Below are positions 1 through 11,933 of a stretch of DNA of 64,000 nt, piece after piece (position 1 is the first letter of the stretch; each line of letters opens with the position of its first letter). Source of the DNA: Sorghum bicolor (taxonomy: Eukaryota; Streptophyta; Magnoliopsida; Poales; Poaceae); assembly GCF_000003195.3 (NCBI RefSeq), contig NC_012870.2, positions 15,120,501-15,184,500 of the forward strand. Direction: 5' to 3'. The notes below the pieces were generated by a model. The model ran no database searches, had not been told where the DNA came from, and saw only the letters and a program-made list of their open reading frames with translations. The position numbers and the translations under genes are program-made.

Positions 1-62
1 AGCTTCTTCGACAACTTTCTCGTCGATATATATGCAGTAGCTCTTTCTAGCAGTTGTATCAA

Positions 63-360
63 GGGGGTGTTTACTTCCCTTCTATTCCAAAAAAAATTAG
101 GTTTTAATCCATCATTTTGCATAATAGATCTAAACATCACGCAAGTTTTTTTTGGCAAAAAGGTGACTATTCTCTATTTTGGATTTTGGCCTTATGAGGC
201 TAAAAAAACCCAAAAGAGCCTCAAGAGACCCTCATGAGGTAAACAAATCCTGCATTTTGGATGGAACTAAATACAATCCTGAAATTTTTTTTTTGCTATT
301 TTGCATTCCATCGTTCTAAAGTAATTGGCATTTTGCATTTTATGGGAAATAAACACTCCC
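63..360. mobile_element. TIR element (MITE-like), ~298 bp
   Basis: The ends are imperfect inverted repeats: GGGGGTGTTTACTTCCC on the left and, read on the minus strand, GGGAGTGTTTATTTCCC on the right. There is no coding capacity. An internally related copy in the opposite orientation lies at 56266-56562; both contain the AAAAAACCCAAAAGAG-like core and a CTCATGAG block. The family is probably a non-autonomous DNA transposon. No clear target duplication is seen here. Confidence 0.75.
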
Positions 361-1124
361 TAAGCTATTATGATGAAGCTCCAAAGAAATATGGTGGCTT
401 GTTTCTTCTTAAACTCATGTTTGACTTTAGTTGATTCATCTGAAGGCGTACGACTTGTTATTGTAGAGTCGTATGCATTGATCTGTTCACCCTCGAGCTT
501 AAGGTGACGCTAAGGCTGACTCGTAGCGACAAGCATCGAGAAGTAGCAGTTGGAGTTGGGCCTGTGCAGTGTGTCTCGCATCTTCTTGGCTCATAGGTAT
601 GCGTAGCTATCCTGGATTTGTGCCTTGCTAAAGGCTTTGCAACTCTTGTGCTCCCCGTGCCTTCATGCTGACAGAGATGTCACGTTTGGTTTATGTACAA
701 AGTTCAAAGACCACAAACTAGAATGCTCATGTTGTATGCAGGAATTAAAGCATCATCATCCGGGATCAGAAGCACAGCTAGAAAGTCCAAAATATAGTCA
801 AGAAGCATTGTAAGGACAGCTAGACCGTTTTACATGAAAATGCTCACAAGTATCAACTTTATATTGATGCAAGTTACAAATTTTCAGATTTCATATCAAA
901 TAAAAATGAAGGTTAGTTAGTATGAACCAATCAATTGCTTTTTTCCTTTTCCAGAAGAAATGAAAAATAAAAGGAATCATCAAGAAGCCAAAAGATGAGC
1001 TAAGTCTAACGACCTTCAGGTGAGCTCAGTAGTCTGAACAAACTAACCAACACGGTAGTCACCAGAAGAGACAAGAAGTGAAAATGAAAATGCCTATCAG
1101 AAATAACTATCTGACATTTAGATC
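361..1124. other. intergenic, no gene recognised
   Basis: The stretch has only short open frames without recognisable domains, splice-site context or codon bias. It leads directly into the tandem array that starts at 1125. Confidence 0.5.
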
Positions 1125-3979
1125 ATGACTGATTTCTATTACAATAATGCACTTGATATTGTTTTAGAAAAGTCTTTCTTCGATTTTTTGAGGGAGGGGA
1201 ACAATCACAATCGGAGTCTTGGAGGCACCCTAGGAAACGGTTGCAGCAGTTGCCCACCGGCTGACGGAGGAGGATTCTCTCTCTAGCGCATCAGCAAATC
1301 AAAGAGCAAATGCAGGCGCACATCATGCTAAAGCACAATATACAGTGTCAGTTAGTGTGCTAGTTGATATAGAACAAAGAACATAACACTTTATGTCAGA
1401 TTACAAACCTACACCGCGGGAGCGGAAATAACTAACTAACATTTAGACGATGACTAATTTCTATTACAACAATGCACTTGATATTGTTTCATAAAAGTCT
1501 TTCTTCCATTTTTCGAGGAGGGGAACAATCACAATCAGAGTCTTGGAGGCTCCCGAGGAAAGGGTTGCGGCAGTTGCCCGCCAGCTGTCGGAGGAGGATT
1601 CTCTCTAGCGCATCAGCAAATGAAAGAGCCAATGCAGGGGCACAACATGCTAAAGCACACTATACAATGTCAGTCAGTCTACTAGTTGATATAGAACAAA
1701 GACAAAACATTGTCGGTCAGATTACAAACCTGCACAGCGAGAGCAAAAATAACTGACTGACATTTAGACGATGACTGATTTCTATTAAAACAATGCACTT
1801 GACATTATTTCAGAAAAGTCTTTCTTCCATTCTTCGAGGGAGGGGAACAATCACAATCGAAGTCTTGGAGGCTCACGAGGAAACAGTTGCGGCAGTTGCT
1901 CGCCGGCTTCCAGAGGAGGATTCTCTCTCTAGCGCATCAGCAGATCAAAGAGCCAATGGAGGCGCACAACATGCTAAAGCACAATATATGGTGTCAATGA
2001 GTGGGCTAGTTGATATAGAACAAAGAACATAACATTGTCTGTCAGATTACAAACCAGCGGGAGCAAAAACAACTAAATGATATTTAGAAGATGACTAATT
2101 TCGATTACAACAATGCACTTGACATTGTTTTAGAAAAGTCTTTCTTTCATTCTTCGAGGGAGGGGAACAATCACAATTGGAGTCTTGGAGGCTCCTGAGT
2201 TAACAATTGTGATAGTTGCCCATTGAATACTGGAGGAGGATTCTCTCTCTAGCGCATCAGCAGATCAAAGAGCCAATGCAGGCGCACAGCGTGCTAAAGC
2301 ACAATATACAGTATCGGTCGGTGTGCTAGTTGATATGGAACAAAGAATAGAACACTGTCTGTCAGATTACAAACCTACACAGCGGGAGCAGAAATAACTG
2401 ACTAACACTTAGACGATGAATGATTTCTATTATAACAATGCACTTGACATTGTTTTAGAAAAGTTTTCCTTTCATTCTTCGGTGGAGGGGAACAATCACA
2501 ATTGGAGTCTTGGAGGCTCCCGAGGAAATGGTCGCAGCAGTTGCCCTACCGCCTACCGAAGGAGGATTCTCTCTCTAGCGCGTTAGCAGATCAAAGAGCC
2601 AATGTAGGCGCACAGCGTGCTCACAATATACAATGTCAGTCAGTGTTCTAGTTGATATAGAACAAAGAACAAAACATTGTCTGTCAGATTATAAATCTGC
2701 ACAGTGGGAGTAGAAATAACTGACTAACATTTCGATGATGACTGATTTTTATTATAATAATGCACTTGACATTGTTTTAGAAAAGACTTTATTCCATTCT
2801 TCGAGGGAGGGGAACAATCACAATCGAAGTCTTGGAGGCTCACGAGAAAATGGTTGTGGCAGTTGCTCGCCGGCTTCTGGAGCAGGATTCTCTCTCTAGC
2901 GCATCAGCCGATCAAAAAGCCAATGGAGGCGCACAACGTGCTAATGCACAATATACAATGTCAGTGAGTGGTCTAGTTGATATAGAACAAAGAACAGAAC
3001 ACTGACTGTCAGATTACAAACCAGCAGGAGCAGAAATAACTGAATGATATTTAGAAGATGACTGACTTCGATTACAACAATGCACTTGATATTGTTTTAG
3101 AAAAGTCTATCTTTCATTCTTCGAGGGAGAGGAACAATCACAATCAGAGTCTTGGAGGCTCCCGAGGTAACAATTGTGATTGTTGCCCACTGGATGCTGG
3201 AGGAGGATTCTCTCTCTAGCGCATCAGTAGATCAAAGAGCTAATACAGGCGCACAGTGTGCTAAAGCACAGTATACAGTGTCGGTCAGTGTGCTAGTTGA
3301 TATAGAACAAAGAATAGAACCTTGTCTGTTAGATTACAAACCTGCACAGCGGGAGCAGAAATAACTGACTAACACTTAGACGATGAATGATTTCTATTAC
3401 AACAATGCACTTGACATTGTTTCAAAAAAGTCTTTCTTTCATTCTTCGATGGAGAGGAACAATCACAATTGGAGTCTTGGAGGCTCCCAAGGAAACGGTT
3501 GCAGCAGTTGCCCTACCGGCTGCCGCAGGAGGATTCTCTCTAGCGCATCAACAAACAAGAGCCAATACAGGCGCACAACGTGCTAAAGCACAATATACAG
3601 TGTTCAGTCCGTGTGCTAGTTGATATAGAACAAAAAACAGAACACCGTGTGTCAGATTACAAACCTATACAGCGGGAGGAGAAATAACTTGACATTCAGA
3701 TGATGACTGATTTCTATTACAACAATGCACTTGACATTGTTTCAGAAAAGTTTTTCTTCCATTCTTCGAGGGAGGGGAACAATCACAATCGGAGTGTTGG
3801 AGGCTCTCGAGGAAACGGTTGCGGTAGTTGCCCGCCAGTTGCCGCAGGAGGATTCTCTCTCTAGTGCATCAGCAGATCAAAGAGCCAATGCAGGCGCACA
3901 GCATGCTAAAGCACAATATATAGTGTGAGTCAGTGTGTTAGTTGATATAGAACAAAGAATAGAACACTGTCTGTCAGAT
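1125..3979 (+). repeat. tandem array, 9 units of ~322 bp, with a 967-bp higher-order period
   Basis: Units begin at an ATGA(C/A)TGATTTCTATTA block at 1125, 1450, 1771, 2091, 2416, 2738, 3058, 3383 and 3703, giving unit lengths of 320-325 bp; the last ends near 3979. Every unit carries AACAATCACAAT, GGAGGATTCTCTCT, CTAGTTGATAT and GTCAGATTA. Units 3, 4 and 5 match units 6, 7 and 8 better than their neighbours, each offset by exactly 967 bp. Diagnostic variants are CTCGCCGGCTTC in units 3 and 6, TAACAATTGTGAT in units 4 and 7, and GCCCTACCG in units 5 and 8. Short open frames repeat with the unit and are interrupted by stops and indels. I see no evidence that they are translated. Confidence 0.93.
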
Positions 3980-4547
3980 TAGGAACGTTGTGGCCACAGT
4001 GTTGAGGATCACATACCCGTACCAAGGCCACTGGTCTGATGAGAGAACCGTAGGCTGCACTAGTGTCGTCACTGCCGCCACGAGCTGCTTCTCCTCTTTT
4101 AGTGGCAGTGTCGTCGTGTTCACTTCAATTAAATTGGAACGAGTGTTAGAATGATGAACAATATTTAAATTTAACAATAGCATCATCTCATGCAGATGCT
4201 TGCTTAACATTCGAAAACAACCTGCAATCTGATCAGAAATACATCTCGATCATCAATACTCGTAGCTACCAACAATTTTGCTACTACTCAAGTTCTGAAA
4301 CAAGATTATCAGTCGTCACGCATCAAGCAAACTGTTGGGTTGCTTTAGACCAAATTATGGCTCAGAAAGATCATCAGTTCAGCTATGAGTACATTGGTCA
4401 CTCGGATTTCAGGTGAAAGATTGTTGTACAACAAACAATTGTCTGCAGATAAATAGAATGAGATGGTTTCATAACACTTCTAGTAACTTGTATTGAATTT
4501 CTAGGTTCGTGGCAATTCAATGGTCAGGCAATAGTTTCTTGGTGTGG
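3980..4547. other. no gene recognised
   Basis: Unique AT-rich sequence between the tandem array and an exon-like segment. A minus-strand open frame at 3974-4210 has no recognisable domain. Confidence 0.4.
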
Positions 4548-4691
4548 CTAGAGAGCATGCTGCGCTGCCTCCTCAAGTAACAGCACAGACGGTTCTGCCA
4601 TGTGATTTGATGGTGGGATGCCATCCATGAGGTGCTCGACGAAATGTGTCACCAGTGAGGTCAATTGCTGCTCAAGCTCTTCTGAATGCGT
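4548..4691 (-). pseudogene. exon-like gene fragment, terminal exon with stop
   Basis: On the minus strand a TTACAG acceptor precedes 47 open codons ending in TAG at 4548. The peptide begins THSEELEQQLTSLV and ends LLLEEAAQHAL. It reads like a real C-terminal exon: even amino-acid use, a helix-forming N-terminal half, and a splice site at its start. I do not recognise the gene. No matching upstream exon was found, so it is probably a captured fragment. A Helitron 3' end lies downstream at 8786. Confidence 0.35.
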
Positions 4692-5001
4692 CTGTAACTA
4701 TTTTCATTTACTTAGATAAATTGCCTAAGAACATGGAACAACATAATTTGACACCAAGGATTAGCTAAGATCCTTTTCTAAAAAAGGATTAGCAAAGATG
4801 GATATTGATGACAAAATCGTCTAGAAAACATAACACTACAATTATATAAACTATCTTATTAAATTGGCAGTATCTTGTTTTACTTCAAGATGATCTTTCC
4901 GGATCTCATGCTGGTAGGTTTCAAAAAGAAAAACTTCAGTAAGACAGTTCATCTTGCTTGTAGTGAGTTTGTTATGACTACCCTATTATGTTTACTTCCA
5001 G

Positions 5002-5130
5002 TGCACATTCGCAGTCCAACACCACCCCTAGACCTCAACTTTTTCAATGGCCTTGGCACCAAATCACCCAGAGCATTCTCTGTCCATGCCAGCCAGATCC
5101 AAGAAAATCTTGCTTGGCGACAGGGTTGAG
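5002..5130 (+). pseudogene. exon-like segment with acceptor and donor
   Basis: A TTACTTCCAG acceptor and a GAG/GTTAG donor bracket 129 bases. In one frame they encode a plausible peptide containing LDLNFFNGLGTKSPRAFS. The product is not recognised and the neighbouring exons are missing. It could be another captured exon, or chance. Confidence 0.25.
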
Positions 5131-5688
5131 GTTAGACTTGTGGATTTTCTGACTGATAAGACTCCACACCCCTGGGTGTTAGAAAGGTTCTTCTTGGATC
5201 TGAGATTAGGATTTTTGATAACCTGTCTCGTAAGAACAGCTCCACTGCTCTTGTTCATGCTGGGGTGGTTGAACAGAAGAGCGATAATATGTCTGATAGA
5301 CTATAGACATATTCTACTTACTAGAGATGACTTTGACACACATGGTCATGCCTTTTAGTAGAGATTTTCTGAACATACCTTGTCACTCAGAACTGCCTTC
5401 ACGAAATTTTGCGCAATTAATGTTTGCTTTCAGTAAGTAAAGGCCATCCCCTGTTTCGCTAAAAGATTAGTATTCCATGCTGATGATGGTTATTTTGATA
5501 CAAAAAGTTTGGTGACTCACCTGGTAGATTTACAAAAATTACAGTACTGTGTGCTATACTCTGCAACATAACTATATGTTCTCTCCTATTATTTTCAGAC
5601 ACCAAAAGAGGCACTTCAAAACTCTGCATAAACTCTTCCATAGTTATTAGTATGTCTTTTCAGACAGGTAGCTACAAACCTTAGAGTT

Positions 5689-5783
5689 AAGAAACAAACC
5701 CTGCTGAGAGCCTTGAAGTTAAGAAACAAACCTTGCTGCCAGCCTTATGTTAAGAAACAAACCTTACTACCATCTTGATGTTT
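5689..5783. repeat. degenerate ~31-bp tandem repeat, 3 copies
   Basis: Three copies of AAGAAACAAACC(C/T)T start at 5689, 5721 and 5752. A TATATATATATAT tract follows near 5800. No function can be read from it. Confidence 0.7.
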
Positions 5784-6048
5784 GTCTTGGGCTATATATA
5801 TATATGGTAGTTAAGGAACAAGCCTTTCTTTACCAAATGTCAACATGGCGTCAGCAATGGCAAAAATATTTATTTCCCTATGCCTAAGATGGATGATTTG
5901 AGTGTGCCCATAATTGATGACATAACTTAATGTCATCGCAATAATGATTATTGGCTACAAATAAAATTTACGTTGTTTTTTGGTCAAGGTACAACACGCC
6001 TTGAACTGCAATTATCACGTTCCTTTTTTGTTGTTGTTTCCGTTTCAG

Positions 6049-6105
6049 TGCACGGGTATAATCCTAGGCAGTGCTAATGGAGTTGATTGTGCTGTCAAAA
6101 TAGAG
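6049..6105 (+). pseudogene. exon-like 57-bp segment
   Basis: A polypyrimidine tract and CGTTTCAG acceptor precede 57 bases. They are followed by the strong donor GAG/GTAAGAG, and the peptide reads GIILGSANGVDCAVKIE. The source gene is not recognised. Together with the segments at 4548 and 5002 it suggests gene scraps carried by a transposon. Confidence 0.3.
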
Positions 6106-6702
6106 GTAAGAGAGTGTGTGCATATGACAAACCACCTTTGGCTATTTATTGGTGCTCTATCTTAATAATATATGTTTGATTAACTGTGAGAATTTAATTA
6201 TTTTCTACAATATCTGCCATGAGCCAAGTTTTAGAGATATTTTAATTAACTACTTCATGATTCCTTTCCTTTTCCTGTTCATGGTTTCATTTTATATTTA
6301 TGTATATTGAGATTGCAATATAAGCAAGGGAATTAATTATGCCATAAACGGAGGAACTCGAATTATGCAGTTGCCATTGTTCAAGACTAGAGAGCTAGGA
6401 TAAGCACCCTTTTAGTTGTATATGTTTATGCCTTGCTTCTATCATGTTCCTCACATCCTCTATGCCTAAATAGGAGATCCCCACTACCATATTTTTCTGC
6501 ATTCTCGTGCAGCCACGTCACCCTCCATGTCATCCTTGGTCAGTTATCATCTCTCCCATCATCAACTGAGTAATTAAAAACTGCTCCAAATTAATGTTGC
6601 CATGCACTTACAAGCTACAAATGTCTCCACTCTCAGAAATTAACATAAACGGCCACTACATGCTCCGCAAACAATTACAGCCACTACATACTCCCAACGT
6701 TG
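6106..6702. other. intergenic, no gene recognised
   Basis: AT-rich sequence with no long open frame, no inverted-repeat ends and no splice-site pairs bracketing an open frame. It ends at the target duplication of the solo LTR. Confidence 0.4.
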
Positions 6703-6707
6703 CCACT

Positions 6708-8229
6708 TGAAAGAGCATCTAGGCCCCTAGTGGTTTCGGTGATTAATGACATGGTTGATTACTATGACTAACGTGTGTTTTTGCAGAGGCAAAGTCATAG
6801 GTAAGGTCATGGTAAATAGGTACTCGATGAACAGGGACGTACATGCCTACTTAATAGTGGAAATCGTTTCGGTTTTCAAAGGACGGATGGACATCGTCAA
6901 GACTAGACTAGGTCTAAGTGCCATATGGCGAAGAAGGGCACTTAGAGTAGTTTAGGACTTTGTTTTCCTTTGACCGTACTATTAAGAGGGGCTTTGATCT
7001 AGTAGCTTGACTTAGGCAAGGCTTTAGGTTTAGGTGTGGTGCACACTTGGTAAACCCAGCACTAGGCAGCTCAGAGATAGTCCTTAGATCGAGAGGAACA
7101 AATTTTGTTTTGGAACGATCGCGTTTTGACGAAGTTTGGGTGCCCAAAGGGGCACCGGACGCTGCACCGGACGCTCTGTGAGTGCGTCCGGTGAGGTCCT
7201 TAGCCGTTGGAATAGTGTGGTGCTTAGGGTTAGGCACCGGACGCACCGGGTAGCGTCCGGTCCCTTACCCAGGGAGCTTGCAAAGTTCCCCTGAGCACCG
7301 GACGCACCGGGTAGCGTCCGGTCCCATGCGCAGGGAGCATGTAAAGTTTCCCCGAGCACCGGACGGTGCACCGGACGCTGAAAGTTAGCGTCCGGTGACC
7401 TGTCAGAGAGAAGTACAGTTAGCCGTTATGTTACACCGGACGCTCGGTGCAGTGCGTCCGGTGCAACATAATGTGCGTCCGGTGACACCGTTTTCAGTGG
7501 AAAACGGTTGGCCGACCTTTGGACTTTGTGGATGGTATTTATACTTCACCACCTCGTTCTTGAAAGTACTCTTGCCCATTTGATCATCAGAGAAACTTGC
7601 TGTGGAGCAAGAGAGTTGCAAGAGCCTAGAGAGGATTGAGTTTTGAGTGAATTCTTGAGAGAATCCTCCTCTAGTGAGTTCCAAGAGTCAAGTGTGCATC
7701 CACCACTCTCTAGTGCCTTGTTTGGGTCAAGTGAGAGTTCTTTGCTTGTTACTCTTGGTGATCGCCATCACCTAGACGGTTCGGTGGTGATTGGAGGCAC
7801 GAAGATCACCCAGAGTTCTTGTGGGTGGCTCGTGTCAAGCTTGTGAGCGGTTTTGGACGATTCACCGCGACGGAGTGTCGAAGAATCAGCCCGTAGAGAG
7901 CACTTGGTCCTTGCGCGGACCAAGGGGGAGCAAGACCCTTGCGCGGGTGCTCCAACGAGGACTAGTGGAGAGTGGCGACTCTCCGATACCTCGGCAAAAC
8001 ATCGCCGAGCACTTTCTTCCACTACTCCTTTACTCTCTAGCTTTTACTTTGTGTTTTTACATTCTTAGAATTGCCTTGCTAGAATAGGATTGGAACTAGG
8101 TTGTAAAACTTTTATCCGGTAGCTCTCTAAGTCACACTAGGCACAAGGGGTTGAATTGGAGCTTATAGGTTGCTTAAATTTTTAGAGAAACCCAATTCAC
8201 CCCCCCTCTTGGGCATCTTGATCCTTTCA
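6708..8229 (+). mobile_element. solo LTR of a SIRE-type Copia retrotransposon, 1522 bp
   Basis: It starts TGAAAGAGCATCTAGG and ends GGGCATCTTGATCCTTTCA. It is flanked by a 5-bp target duplication CCACT at 6703-6707 and 8230-8234. No internal region is present, so this is the product of LTR-LTR recombination. It shares blocks with the LTR at 13050-14871: TACTATTAAGAGGG, TTGCTTGTTACTCTTGGTG, and the CACCCCCCCTC end. Positions 7140-7490 contain about a dozen CACCGGACGC/GCGTCCGGTG boxes in both orientations. Short open frames inside are not genes. Confidence 0.92.
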
Positions 8230-8234
8230 CCACT

Positions 8235-8786
8235 CATAAGCAATTAATAAATGACCATTAATGTGTTGCATCAGGAGACCATGCAGTAGTCCATGACCTA
8301 TTTATATATAAACTAAAGAAGCAAGTAATGTTCCTGGACAATTCCATTTGTTCGTTCATTGCACACATGGACTAGGAGCTGTCGTGGTGGCCTTCTCAAT
8401 CCTGAGCATCGTTCGAGCCATCTCCATCGGTGCTGGCTTCGGCAAGATCCAGGCAAGAGGCGGTACAACCAGCAGGTCACGCCGGCTTGGCACCGGCAAC
8501 AAGCAGCAGTCCTAGAAAGAGAAGGATATAATAAGGAGAAGCAATGCACACGCTCAAGAGTCAAGAGATGGCAGCAGCAGCAGCAACTGAGTGCTGGCGA
8601 TGGGAGGAAGAGCAGCCGTGGACTTCATCTTGCGGTTCATGCGGTTCAGGCTGAAGTCATTGGATCGACAGCATGTTCTCGAGTGAGTATCATAGTCGTT
8701 CATGGACCGGAGTAATCGGTGAGCAAATCAATTTATAGCGAAGAAAGGCCATCGATTTCCGCAGCAACGCGCGGGGTATCATCTAG
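8235..8786 (+). mobile_element. Helitron 3' portion with a possible captured fragment
   Basis: The sequence ends in a GC-rich hairpin (CCGCAGCAACGCGCGG) followed within a few bases by CTAG at 8783-8786 and a host T, the standard Helitron 3' terminus. A 5' terminus was not located. The solo LTR at 6708 is probably nested inside. Positions 8340-8715 are richer in G+C and hold short exon-like stretches, for example VDFILRFMRFRLKSLDRQH on the + strand, that I cannot assign. Confidence 0.6.
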
Positions 8787-9504
8787 TTTACTAAATACAC
8801 ATGTTCTTCCCACACTTTCTAGACCTCTTAGGATTACTTATTTATTTATTTCATAGATTCTGTAACATGACCCCCTCCCAATTTAGCTGTGATAATGAAC
8901 CTTTAGTTTTTATTAGATTACATGTTCAAGAAAATGAAAAATATTACAAAGTTATCGAGTTAGTTCCACGTGTTTCATGTTCACCGGTTACCACCTATCT
9001 GGTTCATGCCTTCTTATTTAGATTTTTTATTACGTTTGTTGTTATTTTTTTTATTATGTCATGTATGCAATGGAATTGCTGGAAATTTATTGACATATGC
9101 CCTGCTATATAATCTCACTTTTGTGTCTTTGTGATTGCTGATGTCAGAAGGTAAGAAGCACTCGGATCATTCCCTTTTATTTGTATAGATAATAATTGTA
9201 TAGAATGTGAACTGTAAAATAGAGACAAGGGATCCTCAGCATACTCATGTAAAACTCTATTTATGGGATGACAACATGTGTGAAGTCATTTGTACCTGAA
9301 CAGTACTGGAATTCAAAATTATAGTCGTCAGAGCTTTGAATTTGAATTTTCCACTGAAATATTGTAGCTTAGTGATGCTGCAGGTGCAGCAATGGGAAAC
9401 AAGGCTGATCATGTTTTCATAATAGTACAACACATTCATATTTTTGTTGTCGATGCAACACACAGGTATTGAACCTAGAATGACAAAAAAAAATGTTATT
9501 GAAA
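8787..9504. other. intergenic, no gene recognised
   Basis: AT-rich sequence without a recognisable gene or element ends. A 103-codon open frame at 8801-9112 is hydrophobic and shows no domain. Confidence 0.4.
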
Positions 9505-9627
9505 TTTCCTACGGCGCTCCCATCCGACAAGGTGTGTACGGGAAGGAGTTTTCCATCAAAGTAAAACAGCCAGGTGTAGGTGTTCCGTCGGGAACAGGTT
9601 ACCCAAATCCTCAAGTTTAGAGCTCTT
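9505..9627 (-). repeat. diverged fragment of the repeat family seen at 14872 and 62366
   Basis: CTCCCATCC, AAGGTGTGTAC, TTTTCCATC, ACAGCCAG, TACCCAAA and CTCTTCAAATGG occur in the same order as at 62560-62930, with roughly three quarters of positions matching by eye. It lies in inverse orientation to the copy at 14872-15312 and is cut by the Copia relic. Confidence 0.55.
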
Positions 9628-9633
9628 CAAATG

Positions 9634-11933
9634 GAAAAATAGAATAGAACCTTGATTGACATGGCAAGATCAATGTTGAGTGAGTACAATGTGAGTCATT
9701 CTTTTTGGGCCGAAGCAATCAACATGGCTTGCTACTATAGCAACCGACTCTATTGTCATCCAATGATGGAGAAGACACCATATGAGCTCTTGAATGGAAG
9801 GAAGCCCAATATTGCATACTTTTGGGTTTTTGGTTGCAAATGCTACATATTGAAGAAAGGCACTAGATTGAGTAAATTTGAAAAAAAAATATGATGAAGG
9901 TTTCTTGCTTGGTTACTCTACTACTAGCAAAGCTTATAGAGTGTGGAATTTGGCTAGTGGTACTCTTGAGGAGGTGCATGATGTTGAGTTTGATGAAACA
10001 AATGGCTCTCAAGAGGAAGATGAGAACCTAGATGATGTGAGAGGCACTCAATTGGCCGATGCAATGAAGAATATGAATATTGGTGATTTAAGGCCCCTAG
10101 AGAGGTGATTGATGTTGAAGATGACAAAGATCAAGTGCTTCCTACCTCTAATGTGCAAATTAGTGGTTCTCATGATCAAAATCAAGCTAGTACAAGTGGT
10201 ACACAAGTGCAAGATCAACAAGCTAGTACATCATCTCATGATCAACCAAGTGCAAGCAATCAAGTGCAAATACTCCAACCAACAAATATTGCAAGAGATC
10301 ATCCATTGGATCATATCATAGGTGACATTCAAAGAGGAGTGCAAACTAGATCAAGACTAGCATCATTTTGTGAGCATTTCTCCTTTGTGTCTCACATTGA
10401 GACAAAGAAGATTGATGAAGCATTGAGAGATGTTGATTGGGCTAATGCTATGCATGAAGAGCTTAACAACTTCAAAAGAAATCAAGTATGAGAATTGGTT
10501 GAGAGGCCTAGTGATCTTAATGTCATTGGTACTAGATGGGTCTTTCGCAACAAGCAAGATCAAGATGGGATAGTTGTAAGGAACAAAGCAAGATTGGTAG
10601 CACAAGGCTATACTCAAGTTGAAGGTCTTGACTTTGGTGAAACATATGCCCCGATTACAAGATTGGAAGCAATTAGGATCTTGTTGGCCTATGCTTGTGC
10701 TCATAACATCAAGCTATACCAAATGGATGTGAAGAGTGCATTTCTCAATGGCTATATCAATGAAGAAGTTTATGTTGAGCAACCTCCTGGTTTTGAAGAT
10801 GACAAGAAACCCAACCATGTTTACAAGCTAAGATATACATTGTATGGTTTGAAGCAAGCACCTAGAGCATGGTATGAGAGATTGAGAGATTTCTTACTCT
10901 CTAAAGGTTTCAAGATGGGCAAGGTTGACACCACTCTCTTCACCAAGAAGATTGGCAAGGACTTGTTTGTGTTGCAAATATATGTTGATGATATCATATT
11001 TGGATCAACCAACCAAGAATTTTGTGAGGAGTTTGGCAACATGATGGCTAATGAGTTTGAGATGTCAATGATTGGAGAGCTTAGTTACTTCCTCGGTCTT
11101 CAAATCAAGCAATTGAAGAATGGTACATTTGTGAGTCAAGGCAAGTACATAAAAGACATGCTCAAGAAGTTTGGTATGGATGATGCAAAGTCAATTAGCA
11201 CTCCAATGGGAACAAATGGAAGCTTAGATAATGATACAAGTGGAAATATGGTGGATCAAAAGTTGTATCGGTCTATGATTGGAAGCCTACTCTATGTGAC
11301 CGCATCAAGACCGGATGTCATGTTTAGTGTATGCATGTGTGCAAGATTCCAAGCCTCACCAAGAGAAAGTCATTTGAAAGCAACAAAGAGAATATTGAGG
11401 TACTTAAAGCATACACAAAATGTTGGTTTGTGGTATCCCAAATGTGCAAAGTTTGAACTTGTTGGATATTCCGATTCGGACTATGCGGGATGCAAAGTTG
11501 AAAGAAGAAGCACATCGGCCACATGTCAACTATTGGGTAGATCACTTGTCTCATGTCATCCAAGAAGCAAAATAGTGTTGCACTATCAACCGCCGAAGCG
11601 GAGTACATTGCGGCCGGTAGTTGTTGTGCACAAATCCTATGGATGAAGGCAACATTGAAGGACTTTGGAATCAACTTCAAGCAAGTGCCATTGCTATGTG
11701 ACAATGAAAGTGTCGTGAAGCTCACCAACAATCCGGTTCAACACTCAAGAACAAAACACATAGATGTCTGCCATCACTTCATAAGAGATCACCAACAAAA
11801 AGGGGACATTTTCATTGAGAGTATAGGCACCGATGATCAACTTGCCGATATATTCACCAAGCCACTTGATGAGAAGAGGTTTTGCAAGCTAAGGAATGAA
11901 TTGAACATACTTGACTTCTCAAATATGTGTTGA
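9634..11933 (+). pseudogene. Copia pol pseudogene (integrase C-terminus, RT, RNase H)
   Basis: The reading begins inside integrase (NRTLIDMARSML, then SFWAEAINMACYYSNRL). It changes frame at an A-run near 9881-9889 and breaks again near 10105. A TGA at 10489-10491 replaces the tryptophan expected before ELVERP. The reverse transcriptase is well preserved at 10492-11550, with the catalytic YVDDIIFGS near 10981. A one-base loss near 11556 separates it from RNase H (VALSTAEAEYIAA, then the TKHIDVCHHFIRDH motif). The frame ends at 11933. In a live element these would be parts of one polyprotein. Here at least three frame changes and one stop make it a relic. Confidence 0.93.

Noticed and set aside
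1472..3928. Repeated short open frames in the tandem array (peptides like SLSSASADQRANAGAQ)
   Set aside because: They recur with the repeat unit, start and stop at different places and are shifted by indels; no start context or domain supports translation.
1125..3979. CRISPR-like array
   Set aside because: Units are ~322 bp with no short repeat/spacer pattern, and the genome is a plant nuclear genome.
7084..7846. Several 60-110-codon frames inside the solo LTR
   Set aside because: GC-rich boxes keep frames open on both strands; the segment is an LTR with clear ends and target duplication.
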